Shown: in pieces, positions 12,152-26,365 of the stretch
Layout: every line of letters begins with the position of its first letter
Numbering within the stretch: position 1 is the stretch's first letter
Source: Hippopus hippopus
Taxonomy: Eukaryota; Mollusca; Bivalvia; Cardiida; Cardiidae
DNA: 64,000 nucleotides
Direction of reading: 5' to 3'
Assembly (NCBI GenBank): GCA_946811185.2
Contig: OX328106.1
Location: 43,784,311 to 43,848,310 of the forward strand
The notes under the pieces: model-generated
The model's database searches: none
Told to the model about the DNA's origin: nothing
What the model saw: only the letters and a program-made list of their open reading frames with translations
Made by a program: the position numbers and the translations under genes

Positions 12152-14181
12152 TTCCATTTGGAGAAGATGTGTTTTGGTATGTTTTTCTTCCCACAAGGAA
12201 ATCAAGAAAAAACAGCATTATCAGTGCCTTTTGTCAAGTTCATGTTTTCGCGTCAGCGTAAGTGCCATAATATAGGTGGATCATCATCGAAACCGATTTC
12301 AGATTCTACTCTATGTCTCGTTGTTGCATGAATTCTGAGGGTTCAACGATGTCATTGCGGACACAAGAGACATATGTTAATTTGTGACATTTTGTCGGCT
12401 TGAGCCTAACAGCTGTATGCCAGGCAAAGCGCAATGCGACAGACCATTATGCCTCTCAGCATTACCATGCGACATTAATTGATAAGTCCTTTAAACCTTT
12501 CAGGCTATTCAAAAAGCAACATTAAAGGAATTTCCCCCTGACTGCACTGAGGAAAACTGCTCCCTCTTTTACTTAAATTATTCCATTATTTATTCATCAA
12601 TGATTTATCTATTTTTTTCTCTCATATCTTTCCTGTCCAAAGGTACCATCAGTAAAAACTCTAATTATCTAATTATTTTCTATGTGTTCTCAACAACTTT
12701 ATGTAGGGAAAAAGGCACTTGAAAAAATTGCTTTGTTTTTTTTTTTTTAATGCAACAGCTATCATTGCTTCTGAAAAGGAGTCTATCTGGTTTATTCAAT
12801 TAGGCCACAATTCTTCCCGACTTTCAATCTACATAGACAATTGATAGTCTGGACATATCCAAAGTTTCAATGAGAGACACAAGAAGCTGATCTTAACAAC
12901 ATATGGGAAATTCCTGTCAAACAGGTGACTCAGGTGGGTGGGGGTCGGTTCAGAGCCCGACCTTCTGTCACCTGTTTTATTCAGAGAATCGCCCAATGTT
13001 GGTGTCTTTTGGCATGTATCGACAGTGCATGCCTTCCTCTCTTCAAAAGATTACATATAAGCCTTCAAATACACTCGGAAATTCAGAAAAAAACGAATTT
13101 CTGACTCGTAGTAGACCATAGTGCGTAATTAGGTCATAAAAAAACAAAATAGTCCCTAGACAAATAACACAGCCACGCTCACTTTTTCAAGATACGATCA
13201 AACCAACACCAAAAACACCTTTTAAACATGTCCTTCCATTTTTCTGATAAAACAAAATAACAAATCTGCTTGGTATCAAATTTTCAAATGGAACTACTTT
13301 TGACTTCTGCCGAAATGTTTTGAAAAAAAAAAGGGGGGGCCTATATAAGTAGATAAATTTTCTAAGTTAAATTCAACTGTTTTCCTAGCTCAATAGTAAC
13401 AAATTAGCTTGATATAAAATCTTCAAAAAATTTAAATGAAATTTTTTTTTTACTTCTGTCTCAATGTTTTGGAAGAAAGGGGAGGGCACTGGTGTCGATT
13501 AATTTTCTGGGTTAAATTCAACTGCTTTCCTCCCTCAATAGTAACAAATTAGCTTGATATCAAATCTTCAAAATTTTCAAATGATTTTTTTTTTACTTCT
13601 GTCACAATGTTTTGAAAGAAAGAGGGGGGGAGCTATTTAAGTCGATTTATTTTCTGTGTTGAATTCAACTGCTTCCCTAGCTCAATAGGCTGGGCGGCAG
13701 GGCCAAGAATCTTTTTTTAAACTTGGCCATAGGGTTCGAACCCTAGCAACATAAGTTACACCTTTTTCCACCCCCTTTTTTTTTTAACATTCACTCTCCC
13801 TAACTCTTAGTCATTTAATACAAATGTCATTTTTCAAATCATTAAGAATGTGTGGAAATTTTCTTCTCTCTGTTTATCAACTTTCATGCATTTTCATGGG
13901 TTTTTCTCTAACCGCAACGCATACGGCTTGCCAGGCTTGAGCTGGGAAGATGTCCTGAATAGATATGACATTGCTAATGACCGTGATGACATGTTCTAAT
14001 CTCTAGAAAGGGGGAACAAAGATAGCATGACCAGGCTCTAAAATCAATTGTGATGAGGACCAACGATATATGACATTTTGGCACATGCAACAAAACGCAA
14101 ATCTGGGTTCGCGTTGTCGCATCGGTCCGTTTGTGCACACTCTACAGTGACACTAATTTTGGCATTCTGATTTGAAAAGAA
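12152..14181. repeat. Satellite monomer U7 (2,030 bp), HOR type B
   Basis: First copy with ATTCAGAGAATC (near 12,980), the mark of HOR type B. Private changes are CTTTCAATCT at 12,821 and CTTGGTATC near 13,270. It is of the long ATAAAACAAAATAAC type. Confidence 0.95.
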
Positions 14182-16206
14182 TTCCATTTGGAGAAGATGT
14201 GTTTTGGTATGTTTTTCTTCCCACAAGGAAATCAAGAAAAAACAGCATTATCAGTGCCTTTTGTCAAGTTCATGTTTTTGCGTCAGCGTAAGTGCCATAA
14301 TATAGGTGGATCATCATCGAAACAGATTTCAGATTCTACTCTATGTCTCGTTGTTGCATGAATTCTGAGGGTTCAACGATGTCATTGCGGACACAAGAGA
14401 CATATGTTAATTTGTGACATTTTGTCGGCTTGAGCCTAACAGCTGTATGCCAGGCAAAGCGCAATGCGACAGACCATTATGCCTCTCAGCATTACCATGC
14501 GACATTAATTGATAAGTCCTTTAAACCTTTCAGGCTATTCAAAAAGCAACATTAAAGGAATTTCCCCCTGACTGCACTGAGGAAAACTGCTCCCTCTTTT
14601 ACTTAAATTATTCCATTATTTATTCATCAATGATTTATCTATTTTTTTCTCTCATATCTTTCCTGTCCAAAGGTACCATCAGTAAAAACTCTAATTATCT
14701 AATTATTTTCTATGTGTTCTCAACAACTTTATGTAGGGAAAAAGGCACTTGAAAAAATTGCTTTGTTTTTTTTTTTAATGCAACAGCTATCATTGCTTCT
14801 GAAAAGGAGTCTATCTGGTTTATTCAATTAGGCCACAATTCTTCCCGACTTTTAATTTACATAGACAATTGATAGTCTGGACATATCCAAAGTTTCAATG
14901 AGAGACACAAGAAGCTGATCTTAACAACATATGGGAAATTCCTGTCAAACAGGTGACTCAGGTGGGTGGGGGTCGGTTCAGAGCCCGACCTTCTGTCACC
15001 TGTTTTATTCAAAGAATCGCCCAATGTTGGTGTCTTTTGGCATGTATCGACAGTGCATGCCTTCCTCTCTTCAAAAGATTACATATAAGCCTTCAAATAC
15101 ACTCGGAAATTCAGAAAAAAACGAATTTCTGACTCGTAGTAGACCATAGTGCGTAATTAGGTCATAAAAAAACAAAATAGTCCCTAGACAAATAACACAG
15201 CCACGCTCACTTTTTCAAGATACGATCAAACCAACACCAAAAACACCTTTTAAACATGTCCTTCCATTTTTCTGATAAAATAACAAATCTGCTTTGTATC
15301 AAACTTTCAAATGGAACTACTTTTGACTTCTGCCGAAATGTTTTGAAAAAAAAAAAGGGGGGGGCCTATATAAGTAGATAAATTTTCTAAGTTAAATTCA
15401 ACTGTTTTCCTAGCTCAATAGTAACAAATTAGCTTGATATAAAATCTTCAAAAATTTTAAATGAAATTTTTTTTTTACTCCTGTCTCAATGTTTTGGAAG
15501 AAAGGGGAGGGCACTGGTGTCGATTAATTTTCTGGGTTAAATTCAACTGCTTTCCTCCCTCAATAGTAACAAATTAGCTTGATATCAAATCTTCAAAATT
15601 TTCAAATGATTTTTTTTTTACTTCTGTCACAATGTTTTGAAAGAAAGAGGGGGGGAGCTACTTAAGTCGATTTATTTTCTGTGTTGAATTCAACTGCTTC
15701 CCTAGCTCAATAGGCTGGGCGGCAGGGCCAAGAATCTTTTTTTAAACTTGGCCATAGGGTTCGAACCCTAGTAACATAAGTTACACCTTTTTCCACCCCC
15801 TTTTTTTTTTAACATTCACTCTCCCTAACTCTTAGTCATTTAATACAAATGTCATTTTTCAAATCATTAAGAATGTGTGGAAATTTTCTTCTCTCTGTTT
15901 ATCAACTTTCATGCATTTTCATGGGTTTTTCTCTAACCGCAACGCATACGGCTTGCCAGGCTTGAGCTGGGAAGATGTCCTGAATAGATATGACATTGCT
16001 AATGACCGTGATGACATGTTCTAATCTCTAGAAAGGGGGAACAAAGATAGCATGACCAGGCTCTAAAATCAATTGTGATGAGGACCAACGATATATGACA
16101 TTTTGGCACATGCAACAAAACGCAAATCTGGGTTCGCGTTGTCGCATTGGTCCGTTTGTGCACACTCTACAGTGACACTAATTTTGGCATTCTGATTTGA
16201 AAAGAA
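14182..16206. repeat. Satellite monomer U8 (2,025 bp), HOR type A
   Basis: Type A markers: ATTCAAAG, short ATAAAATAAC, T-tract as TTTG plus 11 T. Private changes: AACAGATTTC at 14,321, TTTAATTTAC at 14,851, TACTCCTGTC near 15,477, CCTAGTAACAT near 15,768, and CGCATTGGTCC near 16,143. GAGCTACTTAAG near 15,655 recurs in U15 and U17. Confidence 0.95.
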
Positions 16207-16782
16207 TTCCATTTGGAGAAGATGTGTTTTGGTATGTTTTTCTTCCCACAAGGAAATCAAGAAAAAACAGCATTATCAGTGCCTTTTGTCAAGTTCATGT
16301 TTTTGCGTCAGCGTAAGTGCCATAATATAGGTGGATCATCATCGAAACCGATTTCAGATTCTACTCTATGTCTCGTTGTTGCATGAATTCTGAGGGTTCA
16401 ACGATGTCATTGCGGACACAAGAGACATATGTTAATTTGTGACATTTTGTCGGCTTGAGCCTAACAGCTGTATGCCAGGCAAAGCGCAATGCGACAGACC
16501 ATTATGCCTCTCAGCATTACCATGCGACATTAATTGATAAGTCCTTTAAACCTTTCAGGCTATTCAAAAAGCAACATTAAAGGAATTTCCCCCTGACTGC
16601 ACTGAGGAAAACTGCTCCCTCTTTTACTTAAATTATTCCATTATTTATTCATCAATGATTTATCTATTTTTTTCTCTCATATCTTTCCTGTCCAAAGGTA
16701 CCATCAGTAAAAACTCTAATTATCTAATTATTTTCTATGTGTTCTCAACAACTTTATGTAGGGAAAAAGGCACTTGAAAAAA

Positions 16783-16814
<32 letters not shown>

Positions 16815-18245
16815 TGCAACAGCTATCATTGCTTCTGAAAAGGAGTCTATCTGGTTTATTCAATTAGGCCACAATTCTTCCCGACTTTTAATCTACATAG
16901 ACAATTGATAGTCTGGACATATCCAAAGTTTCAATGAGAGACACAAGAAGCTGATCTTAACAACATATGGGAAATTCCTGTCAAACAGGTGACTCAGGTG
17001 GGTGGGGGTCGGTTCAGAGCCCGACCTTCTGTCACCTGTTTTATTCAGAGAATCGCCCAATGTTGGTGTCTTTTGGCATGTATCGACAGTGCATGCCTTC
17101 CTCTCTTCAAAAGATTACATATAAGCCTTCAAATACACTCGGAAATTCAGAAAAAAACGAATTTCTGACTCGTAGTAGACCATAGTGCGTAATTAGGTCA
17201 TAAAAAAACAAAATAGTCCCTAGACAAATAACACAGCCACGCTCACTTTTTCAAGATACGATCAAACCAACACCAAAAACACCTTTTAAACATGTCCTTC
17301 CATTTTTCTGATAAAACAAAATAACAAATCTGCTTCGTATCAAATTTTCAAATGGAACTACTTTTGACTTCTGCCGAAATGTTTTGAAAAAAAAAGGGGG
17401 GGGCCTATATAAGTAGATAAATTTTCTAAGTTAAATTCAACTGTTTTCCTAGCTCAATAGTAACAAATTAGCTTGATATAAAATCTTCAAAAATTTTAAA
17501 TGAAATTTTTTTTTACATCTGTCTCAATGTTTTGCAAGAAAGGGGAGGGCACTGGTGTCGATTAATTTTCTGGGTTAAATTCAACTGCTTTCCTCCCTCA
17601 ATAGTAACAAATTAGCTTGATATCAAATCTTCAAAATTTTCAAATGATTTTTTTTTTACTTCTGTCACAATGTTTTGAAAGAAAGAGGGGGGGGAGCTAT
17701 TTAAGTCGATTTATTTTGTGTGTTGAATTCAACTGCTTCCCTAGCTCAATAGGCTGGGCGGCAGGGCCAAGAATCTTTTTTTAAACTTGGCCATAGGGTT
17801 CGAACCCTAGCAACATAAGTTACACCTTTTTCCACCTCCCTTTTTTTTTAACATTCACTCTCCCTAACTCTTAGTCATTTAATACAAATGTCATTTTTCA
17901 AATCATTAAGAATGTGTGGAAATTTTCTTCTCTCTGTTTATCAACTTTCATGCATTTTCATGGGTTTTTCTCTAACCGCAACGCATACGGCTTGCCAGGC
18001 TTGAGCTGGGAAGATGTCCTGAATAGATATGACATTGCTAATGACCGTGATGACATGTTCTAATCTCTAGAAAGAGGGAACAAAGATAGCATGACCAGGC
18101 TCTAAAATCAATTGTGATGAGGACCAACGATATATGACATTTTGGCACATGCAACAAAACGCAAATCTGGGTTCGCGTTGTCGCATCGGTCCGTTTGTGC
18201 ACACTCTACAGTGACACTAATTTTGGCATTCTGATTTGAAAAGAA
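16207..18245. repeat. Satellite monomer U9 (2,039 bp, longest), HOR type B
   Basis: The extra length comes mostly from a 26-T tract at 16,787-16,812. It carries ATTCAGAG, TACATCTGTCTC and TTTGCAAG, with private changes TTATTTTGTG at 17,711, CCACCTCCC near 17,833, and AAAGAGGGAA at 18,071. Confidence 0.95.
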
Positions 18246-20270
18246 TTCCATTTGGAGAAGATGTGTTTTGGTATGTTTTTCTTCCCACAAGGAAATCAAG
18301 AAAAAACAGCATTATCAGTGCCTTTTGTCAAGTTCATGTTTTTGCGTCAGCGTAAGTGCCATAATATAGGTGGATCATCATCGAAACCGATTTCAGATTC
18401 TACTCTATGTCTCGTTGTTGCATGAATTCTGAGGGTTCAACGATGTCATTGCGGACACAAGAGACATATGTTAATTTGTGACATTTTGTCGGCTTGAGCC
18501 TAACAGCTGTATGCCAGGCAAAGCGCAATGCGACAGACCATTATGCCTCTCAGCATTACCATGCGACATTAATTGATAAGTCCTTTAAACCTTTCAGGCT
18601 ATTCAAAAAGCAACATTAAAGGAATTTCCCCCTGACTGCACTGAGGAAAACTGCTCCCTCTTTTACTTAAATTATTCCATTATTTATTCATCAATGATTT
18701 ATCTATTTTTTTCTCTCATATCTTTCCTGTCCAAAGGTACCATCAGTAAAAACTCTAATTATCTAATTATTTTCTATGTGTTCTCAACAACTTTATGTAG
18801 GGAAAAAGGCACTTGAAAAAATTGCTTTGTTTTTTTTTTTAATGCAACAGCTATCATTGCTTCTGAAAAGGAGTCTATCTGGTTTATTCAATTAGGCCAC
18901 AATTCTTCCCGACTTTTAATCTACATAGACAATTGATAGTCTGGACATATCCAAAGTTTCAATGAGAGACACAAGAAGCTGATCTTAACAACATATGGGA
19001 AATTCCTGTCAAACAGGTGACTCAGGTGGGTGGGGGTCGGTTCAGAGCCCGACCTTCTGTCACCTGTTTTATTCAAAGAATCGCCCAATGTTGGTGTCTT
19101 TTGGCATGTATCGACAGTGCATGCCTTCCTCTCTTCAAAAGATTACATATAAGCCTTCAAATACACTCGGAAATTCAGAAAAAAACGAATTTCTGACTCG
19201 TAGTAGACCATAGTGCGTAATTAGGTCATAAAAAAACAAAATAGTCCCTAGACAAATAACACAGCCACGCTCACTTTTTCAAGATACGATCAAACCAACA
19301 CCAAAAACACCTTTTAAACATGTCCTTCCATTTTTCTGATAAAATAACAAATCTGCTTTGTATCAAACTTTCAAATGGAACTACTTTTGACTTCTGCCGA
19401 AATGTTTTGAAAAAAAAAAAGGGGGGGGCCTATATAAGTAGATAAATTTTCTAAGTTAAATTCAACTGTTTTCCTAGCTCAATAGTAACAAATTAGCTTG
19501 ATATAAAATCTTCAAAAATTTTAAATGAAATTTTTTTTTACTTCTGTCTCAATGTTTTGCAAGAAAGGGGAGGGCACTGGTGTCGATTAATTTTCTGGGT
19601 TAAATTCAACTGCTTTCCTCCCTCAATAGTAACAAATTAGCTTGATATCAAATCTTCAAAATTTTCAAATGATTTTTTTTTTACTTCTGTCACAATGTTT
19701 TGAAAGAAAGAGGGGGGGGAGCTATTTAAGTCGATTTATTTTCTGTGTTGAATTCAACTGCTTCCCTAGCTCAATAGGCTGGGCGGCAGGGCCAAGAATC
19801 TTTTTTTAAACTTGGCCATAGGGTTCGAACCCTAGCAACATAAGTTACACCTTTTTCCACCCCCTTTTTTTTTTAACATTCACTCTCCCTAACTCTTAGT
19901 CATTGAATACAAATGTCATTTTTCAAATCATTAAGAATGTGTGGAAATTTTCTTCTCTCTGTTTATCAACTTTCATGCATTTTCATGGGTTTTTCTCTAA
20001 CCGCAACGCATACGGCTTGCCAGGCTTGAGCTGGGAAGATGTCCTGAATAGATATGACATTGCTAATGACCGTGATGACATGTTCTAATCTCTAGAAAGG
20101 GGGAACAAAGATAGCATGACCAGGCTCTAAAATCAATTGTGATGAGGACCAACGATATATGACATTTTGGCACATGCAACAAAACGCAAATCTGGGTTCG
20201 CGTTGTCGCATCGGTCCGTTTGTGCACACTCTACAGTGACACTAATTTTGGCATTCTGATTTGAAAAGAA
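18246..20270. repeat. Satellite monomer U10 (2,025 bp), HOR type A
   Basis: CATTGAATAC at 19,901 (CATTTAATAC elsewhere) is found only here and in U12, exactly 4,060 bp apart. Short ATAAAATAAC type. Confidence 0.95.
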
Positions 20271-22305
20271 TTCCATTTGGAGAAGATGTGTTTTGGTATG
20301 TTTTTCTTCCCACAAGGAAATCAAGAAAAAACAGCATTATCAGTGCCTTTTGTCAAGTTCATGTTTTCGCGTCAGCGTAAGTGCCATAATATAGGTGGAT
20401 CATCATCGAAACCGATTTCAGATTCTACTCTATGTCTCGTTGTTGCATGAATTCTGAGGGTTCAACGATGTCATTGCGGACACAAGAGACATATGTTAAT
20501 TTGTGACATTTTGTCGGCTTGAGCCTAACAGCTGTATGCCAGGCAAAGCGCAATGCGACAGACCATTATGCCTCTCAGCATTACCATGCGACATTAATTG
20601 ATAAGTCCTTTAAACCTTTCAGGCTATTCAAAAAGCAACATTAAAGGAATTTCCCCCTGACTGCACTGAGGAAAACTGCTCCCTCTTTTACTTAAATTAT
20701 TCCATTATTTATTCATCAATGATTTATCTATTTTTTTCTCTCATATCTTTCCTGTCCAAAGGTACCATCAGTAAAAACTCTAATTATCTAATTATTTTCT
20801 ATGTGTTCTCAACAACTTTATGTAGGGAAAAAGGCACTTGAAAAAATTGCTTTTTTTTTTTTTTTTTTTTTTTTAATGCAACAGCTATCATTGCTTCTGA
20901 AAAGGAGTCTATCTGGTTTATTCAATTAGGCCACAATTCTTCCCGACTTTTAATCTACATAGACAATTGATAGTCTGGACATATCCAAAGTTTCAATGAG
21001 AGACACAAGAAGCTGATCTTAACAACATATGGGAAATTCCTGTCAAACAGGTGACTCAGGTGGGTGGGGGTCGGTTCAGAGCCCGACCTTCTGTCACCTG
21101 TTTTATTCAGAGAATCGCCCAATGTTGGTGTCTTTTGGCATGTATCGACAGTGCATGCCTTCCTCTCTTCAAAAGATTACATATAAGCCTTCAAATACAC
21201 TCGGAAATTCAGAAAAAAACGAATTTCTGACTCGTAGTAGACCATAGTGCGTAATTAGGTCATAAAAAAACAAAATAGTCCCTAGACAAATAACACAGCC
21301 ACGCTCACTTTTTCAAGATACGATCAAACCAACACCAAAAACACCTTTTAAACATGTCCTTCCATTTTTCTGATAAAACAAAATAACAAATCTGCTTCGT
21401 ATCAAATTTTCAAATGGAACTACTTTTGACTTCTGCCGAAATGTTTTGAAAAAAAAAGGGGGGGCCTATATAAGTAGATAAATTTTCTAAGTTAAATTCA
21501 ACTGTTTTCCTAGCTCAATAGTAACAAATTAGCTTGATATAAAATCTTCAAAAATTTTAAATGAAATTTTTTTTTACATCTGTCTCAATGTTTTGCAAGA
21601 AAGGGGAGGGCACTGGTGTCGATTAATTTTCTGGGTTAAATTCAACTGCTTTCCTCCCTCAATAGTAACAAATTAGCTTGATATCAAATCTTCAAAATTT
21701 TCAAATGATTTTTTTTTTACTTCTGTCACAATGTTTTGAAAGAAAGAGGGGGGGAGCTATTTAAGTCGATTTATTTTCTGTGTTGAATTCAACTGCTTCC
21801 CTAGCTCAATAGGCTGGGCGGCAGGGCCAAGAATCTTTTTTTAAACTTGGCCATAGGGTTCGAACCCTAGCAACATAAGTTACACCTTTTTCCACCCCCT
21901 TTTTTTTTTAACATTCACTCTCCCTAACTCTTAGTCATTTAATACAAATGTCATTTTTCAAATCATTAAGAATGTGTGGAAATTTTCTTCTCTCTGTTTA
22001 TCAACTTTCATGCATTTTCATGGGTTTTTCTCTAACCGCAACGCATACGGCTTGCCAGGCTTGAGCTGGGAAGATGTCCTGAATAGATATGACATTGCTA
22101 ATGACCGTGATGACATGTTCTAATCTCTAGAAAGGGGGAACAAAGATAGCATGACCAGGCTCTAAAATCAATTGTGATGAGGACCAACGATATATGACAT
22201 TTTGGCACATGCAACAAAACGCAAATCTGGGTTCGCGTTGTCGCATCGGTCCGTTTGTGCACACTCTACAGTGACACTAATTTTGGCATTCTGATTTGAA
22301 AAGAA
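20271..22305. repeat. Satellite monomer U11 (2,035 bp), HOR type B
   Basis: 24-T tract at 20,851-20,874, ATTCAGAG, TACATCTGTCTC. It looks the same as U13 at every marker I compared. Confidence 0.95.
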
Positions 22306-24330
22306 TTCCATTTGGAGAAGATGTGTTTTGGTATGTTTTTCTTCCCACAAGGAAATCAAGAAAAAACAGCATTATCAGTGCCTTTTGTCAAGTTCATGTT
22401 TTTGCGTCAGCGTAAGTGCCATAATATAGGTGGATCATCATCGAAACCGATTTCAGATTCTACTCTATGTCTCGTTGTTGCATGAATTCTGAGGGTTCAA
22501 CGATGTCATTGCGGACACAAGAGACATATGTTAATTTGTGACATTTTGTCGGCTTGAGCCTAACAGCTGTATGCCAGGCAAAGCGCAATGCGACAGACCA
22601 TTATGCCTCTCAGCATTACCATGCGACATTAATTGATAAGTCCTTTAAACCTTTCAGGCTATTCAAAAAGCAACATTAAAGGAATTTCCCCCTGACTGCA
22701 CTGAGGAAAACTGCTCCCTCTTTTACTTAAATTATTCCATTATTTATTCATCAATGATTTATCTATTTTTTTCTCTCATATCTTTCCTGTCCAAAGGTAC
22801 CATCAGTAAAAACTCTAATTATCTAATTATTTTCTATGTGTTCTCAACAACTTTATGTAGGGAAAAAGGCACTTGAAAAAATTGCTTTGTTTTTTTTTTT
22901 AATGCAACAGCTATCATTGCTTCTGAAAAGGAGTCTATCTGGTTTATTCAATTAGGCCACAATTCTTCCCGACTTTTAATCTACATAGACAATTGATAGT
23001 CTGGACATATCCAAAGTTTCAATGAGAGACACAAGAAGCTGATCTTAACAACATATGGGAAATTCCTGTCAAACAGGTGACTCAGGTGGGTGGGGGTCGG
23101 TTCAGAGCCCGACCTTCTGTCACCTGTTTTATTCAAAGAATCGCCCAATGTTGGTGTCTTTTGGCATGTATCGACAGTGCATGCCTTCCTCTCTTCAAAA
23201 GATTACATATAAGCCTTCAAATACACTCGGAAATTCAGAAAAAAACGAATTTCTGACTCGTAGTAGACCATAGTGCGTAATTAGGTCATAAAAAAACAAA
23301 ATAGTCCCTAGACAAATAACACAGCCACGCTCACTTTTTCAAGATACGATCAAACCAACACCAAAAACACCTTTTAAACATGTCCTTCCATTTTTCTGAT
23401 AAAATAACAAATCTGCTTTGTATCAAACTTTCAAATGGAACTACTTTTGACTTCTGCCGAAATGTTTTGAAAAAAAAAAGGGGGGGGGCCTATATAAGTA
23501 GATAAATTTTCTAAGTTAAATTCAACTGTTTTCCTAGCTCAATAGTAACAAATTAGCTTGATATAAAATCTTCAAAAATTTTAAATGAAATTTTTTTTTA
23601 CTTCTGTCTCAATGTTTTGCAAGAAAGGGGAGGGCACTGGTGTCGATTAATTTTCTGGGTTAAATTCAACTGCTTTCCTCCCTCAATAGTAACAAATTAG
23701 CTTGATATCAAATCTTCAAAATTTTCAAATGATTTTTTTTTTACTTCTGTCACAATGTTTTGAAAGAAAGAGGGGGGGGAGCTATTTAAGTCGATTTATT
23801 TTCTGTGTTGAATTCAACTGCTTCCCTAGCTCAATAGGCTGGGCGGCAGGGCCAAGAATCTTTTTTTAAACTTGGCCATAGGGTTCGAACCCTAGCAACA
23901 TAAGTTACACCTTTTTCCACCCCCTTTTTTTTTTAACATTCACTCTCCCTAACTCTTAGTCATTGAATACAAATGTCATTTTTCAAATCATTAAGAATGT
24001 GTGGAAATTTTCTTCTCTCTGTTTATCAACTTTCATGCATTTTCATGGGTTTTTCTCTAACCGCAACGCATACGGCTTGCCAGGCTTGAGCTGGGAAGAT
24101 GTCCTGAATAGATATGACATTGCTAATGACCGTGATGACATGTTCTAATCTCTAGAAAGGGGGAACAAAGATAGCATGACCAGGCTCTAAAATCAATTGT
24201 GATGAGGACCAACGATATATGACATTTTGGCACATGCAACAAAACGCAAATCTGGGTTCGCGTTGTCGCATCGGTCCGTTTGTGCACACTCTACAGTGAC
24301 ACTAATTTTGGCATTCTGATTTGAAAAGAA
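22306..24330. repeat. Satellite monomer U12 (2,025 bp), HOR type A
   Basis: Twin of U10: CATTGAATAC at 23,961, GTTTTTGCGTC near 22,398, short ATAAAATAAC type. Confidence 0.95.
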
Positions 24331-26365
24331 TTCCATTTGGAGAAGATGTGTTTTGGTATGTTTTTCTTCCCACAAGGAAATCAAGAAAAAACAGCATTAT
24401 CAGTGCCTTTTGTCAAGTTCATGTTTTCGCGTCAGCGTAAGTGCCATAATATAGGTGGATCATCATCGAAACCGATTTCAGATTCTACTCTATGTCTCGT
24501 TGTTGCATGAATTCTGAGGGTTCAACGATGTCATTGCGGACACAAGAGACATATGTTAATTTGTGACATTTTGTCGGCTTGAGCCTAACAGCTGTATGCC
24601 AGGCAAAGCGCAATGCGACAGACCATTATGCCTCTCAGCATTACCATGCGACATTAATTGATAAGTCCTTTAAACCTTTCAGGCTATTCAAAAAGCAACA
24701 TTAAAGGAATTTCCCCCTGACTGCACTGAGGAAAACTGCTCCCTCTTTTACTTAAATTATTCCATTATTTATTCATCAATGATTTATCTATTTTTTTCTC
24801 TCATATCTTTCCTGTCCAAAGGTACCATCAGTAAAAACTCTAATTATCTAATTATTTTCTATGTGTTCTCAACAACTTTATGTAGGGAAAAAGGCACTTG
24901 AAAAAATTGCTTTTTTTTTTTTTTTTTTTTTTTTAATGCAACAGCTATCATTGCTTCTGAAAAGGAGTCTATCTGGTTTATTCAATTAGGCCACAATTCT
25001 TCCCGACTTTTAATCTACATAGACAATTGATAGTCTGGACATATCCAAAGTTTCAATGAGAGACACAAGAAGCTGATCTTAACAACATATGGGAAATTCC
25101 TGTCAAACAGGTGACTCAGGTGGGTGGGGGTCGGTTCAGAGCCCGACCTTCTGTCACCTGTTTTATTCAGAGAATCGCCCAATGTTGGTGTCTTTTGGCA
25201 TGTATCGACAGTGCATGCCTTCCTCTCTTCAAAAGATTACATATAAGCCTTCAAATACACTCGGAAATTCAGAAAAAAACGAATTTCTGACTCGTAGTAG
25301 ACCATAGTGCGTAATTAGGTCATAAAAAAACAAAATAGTCCCTAGACAAATAACACAGCCACGCTCACTTTTTCAAGATACGATCAAACCAACACCAAAA
25401 ACACCTTTTAAACATGTCCTTCCATTTTTCTGATAAAACAAAATAACAAATCTGCTTCGTATCAAATTTTCAAATGGAACTACTTTTGACTTCTGCCGAA
25501 ATGTTTTGAAAAAAAAAGGGGGGGCCTATATAAGTAGATAAATTTTCTAAGTTAAATTCAACTGTTTTCCTAGCTCAATAGTAACAAATTAGCTTGATAT
25601 AAAATCTTCAAAAATTTTAAATGAAATTTTTTTTTACATCTGTCTCAATGTTTTGCAAGAAAGGGGAGGGCACTGGTGTCGATTAATTTTCTGGGTTAAA
25701 TTCAACTGCTTTCCTCCCTCAATAGTAACAAATTAGCTTGATATCAAATCTTCAAAATTTTCAAATGATTTTTTTTTTACTTCTGTCACAATGTTTTGAA
25801 AGAAAGAGGGGGGGAGCTATTTAAGTCGATTTATTTTCTGTGTTGAATTCAACTGCTTCCCTAGCTCAATAGGCTGGGCGGCAGGGCCAAGAATCTTTTT
25901 TTAAACTTGGCCATAGGGTTCGAACCCTAGCAACATAAGTTACACCTTTTTCCACCCCCTTTTTTTTTTAACATTCACTCTCCCTAACTCTTAGTCATTT
26001 AATACAAATGTCATTTTTCAAATCATTAAGAATGTGTGGAAATTTTCTTCTCTCTGTTTATCAACTTTCATGCATTTTCATGGGTTTTTCTCTAACCGCA
26101 ACGCATACGGCTTGCCAGGCTTGAGCTGGGAAGATGTCCTGAATAGATATGACATTGCTAATGACCGTGATGACATGTTCTAATCTCTAGAAAGGGGGAA
26201 CAAAGATAGCATGACCAGGCTCTAAAATCAATTGTGATGAGGACCAACGATATATGACATTTTGGCACATGCAACAAAACGCAAATCTGGGTTCGCGTTG
26301 TCACATCGGTCCGTTTGTGCACACTCTACAGTGACACTAATTTTGGCATTCTGATTTGAAAAGAA
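24331..26365. repeat. Satellite monomer U13 (2,035 bp), HOR type B
   Basis: Twin of U11, with a 24-T tract at 24,911-24,934. A private GTCACATCGG lies near 26,300. Confidence 0.95.

Larger units (their letters stand above)
12152..26365. repeat. Dimeric higher-order repeat block (U7-U13)
   Basis: Three independent markers alternate strictly from monomer to monomer. Type A (U8, U10, U12) has ATTCAAAG, ATAAAATAAC and TTTG plus about 11 T. Type B (U7, U9, U11, U13) has ATTCAGAG and ATAAAACAAAATAAC, with uninterrupted T-tracts of 24-26 in U9, U11 and U13. The pairs U10+U11 (18,246-22,305) and U12+U13 (22,306-26,365) are both exactly 4,060 bp and share CATTGAATAC, so the unit of recent amplification was the dimer. 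Confidence 0.85.

Noticed and set aside
19903..20088. 61-aa frame ending GLSWEDVLNRYDIANDRDDMF, looking protein-like
   Set aside because: It opens only where TTT became TTG in U10 and U12. The same frame has a stop in U23 (TGG to TGA). An exon remnant is possible but unsupported.
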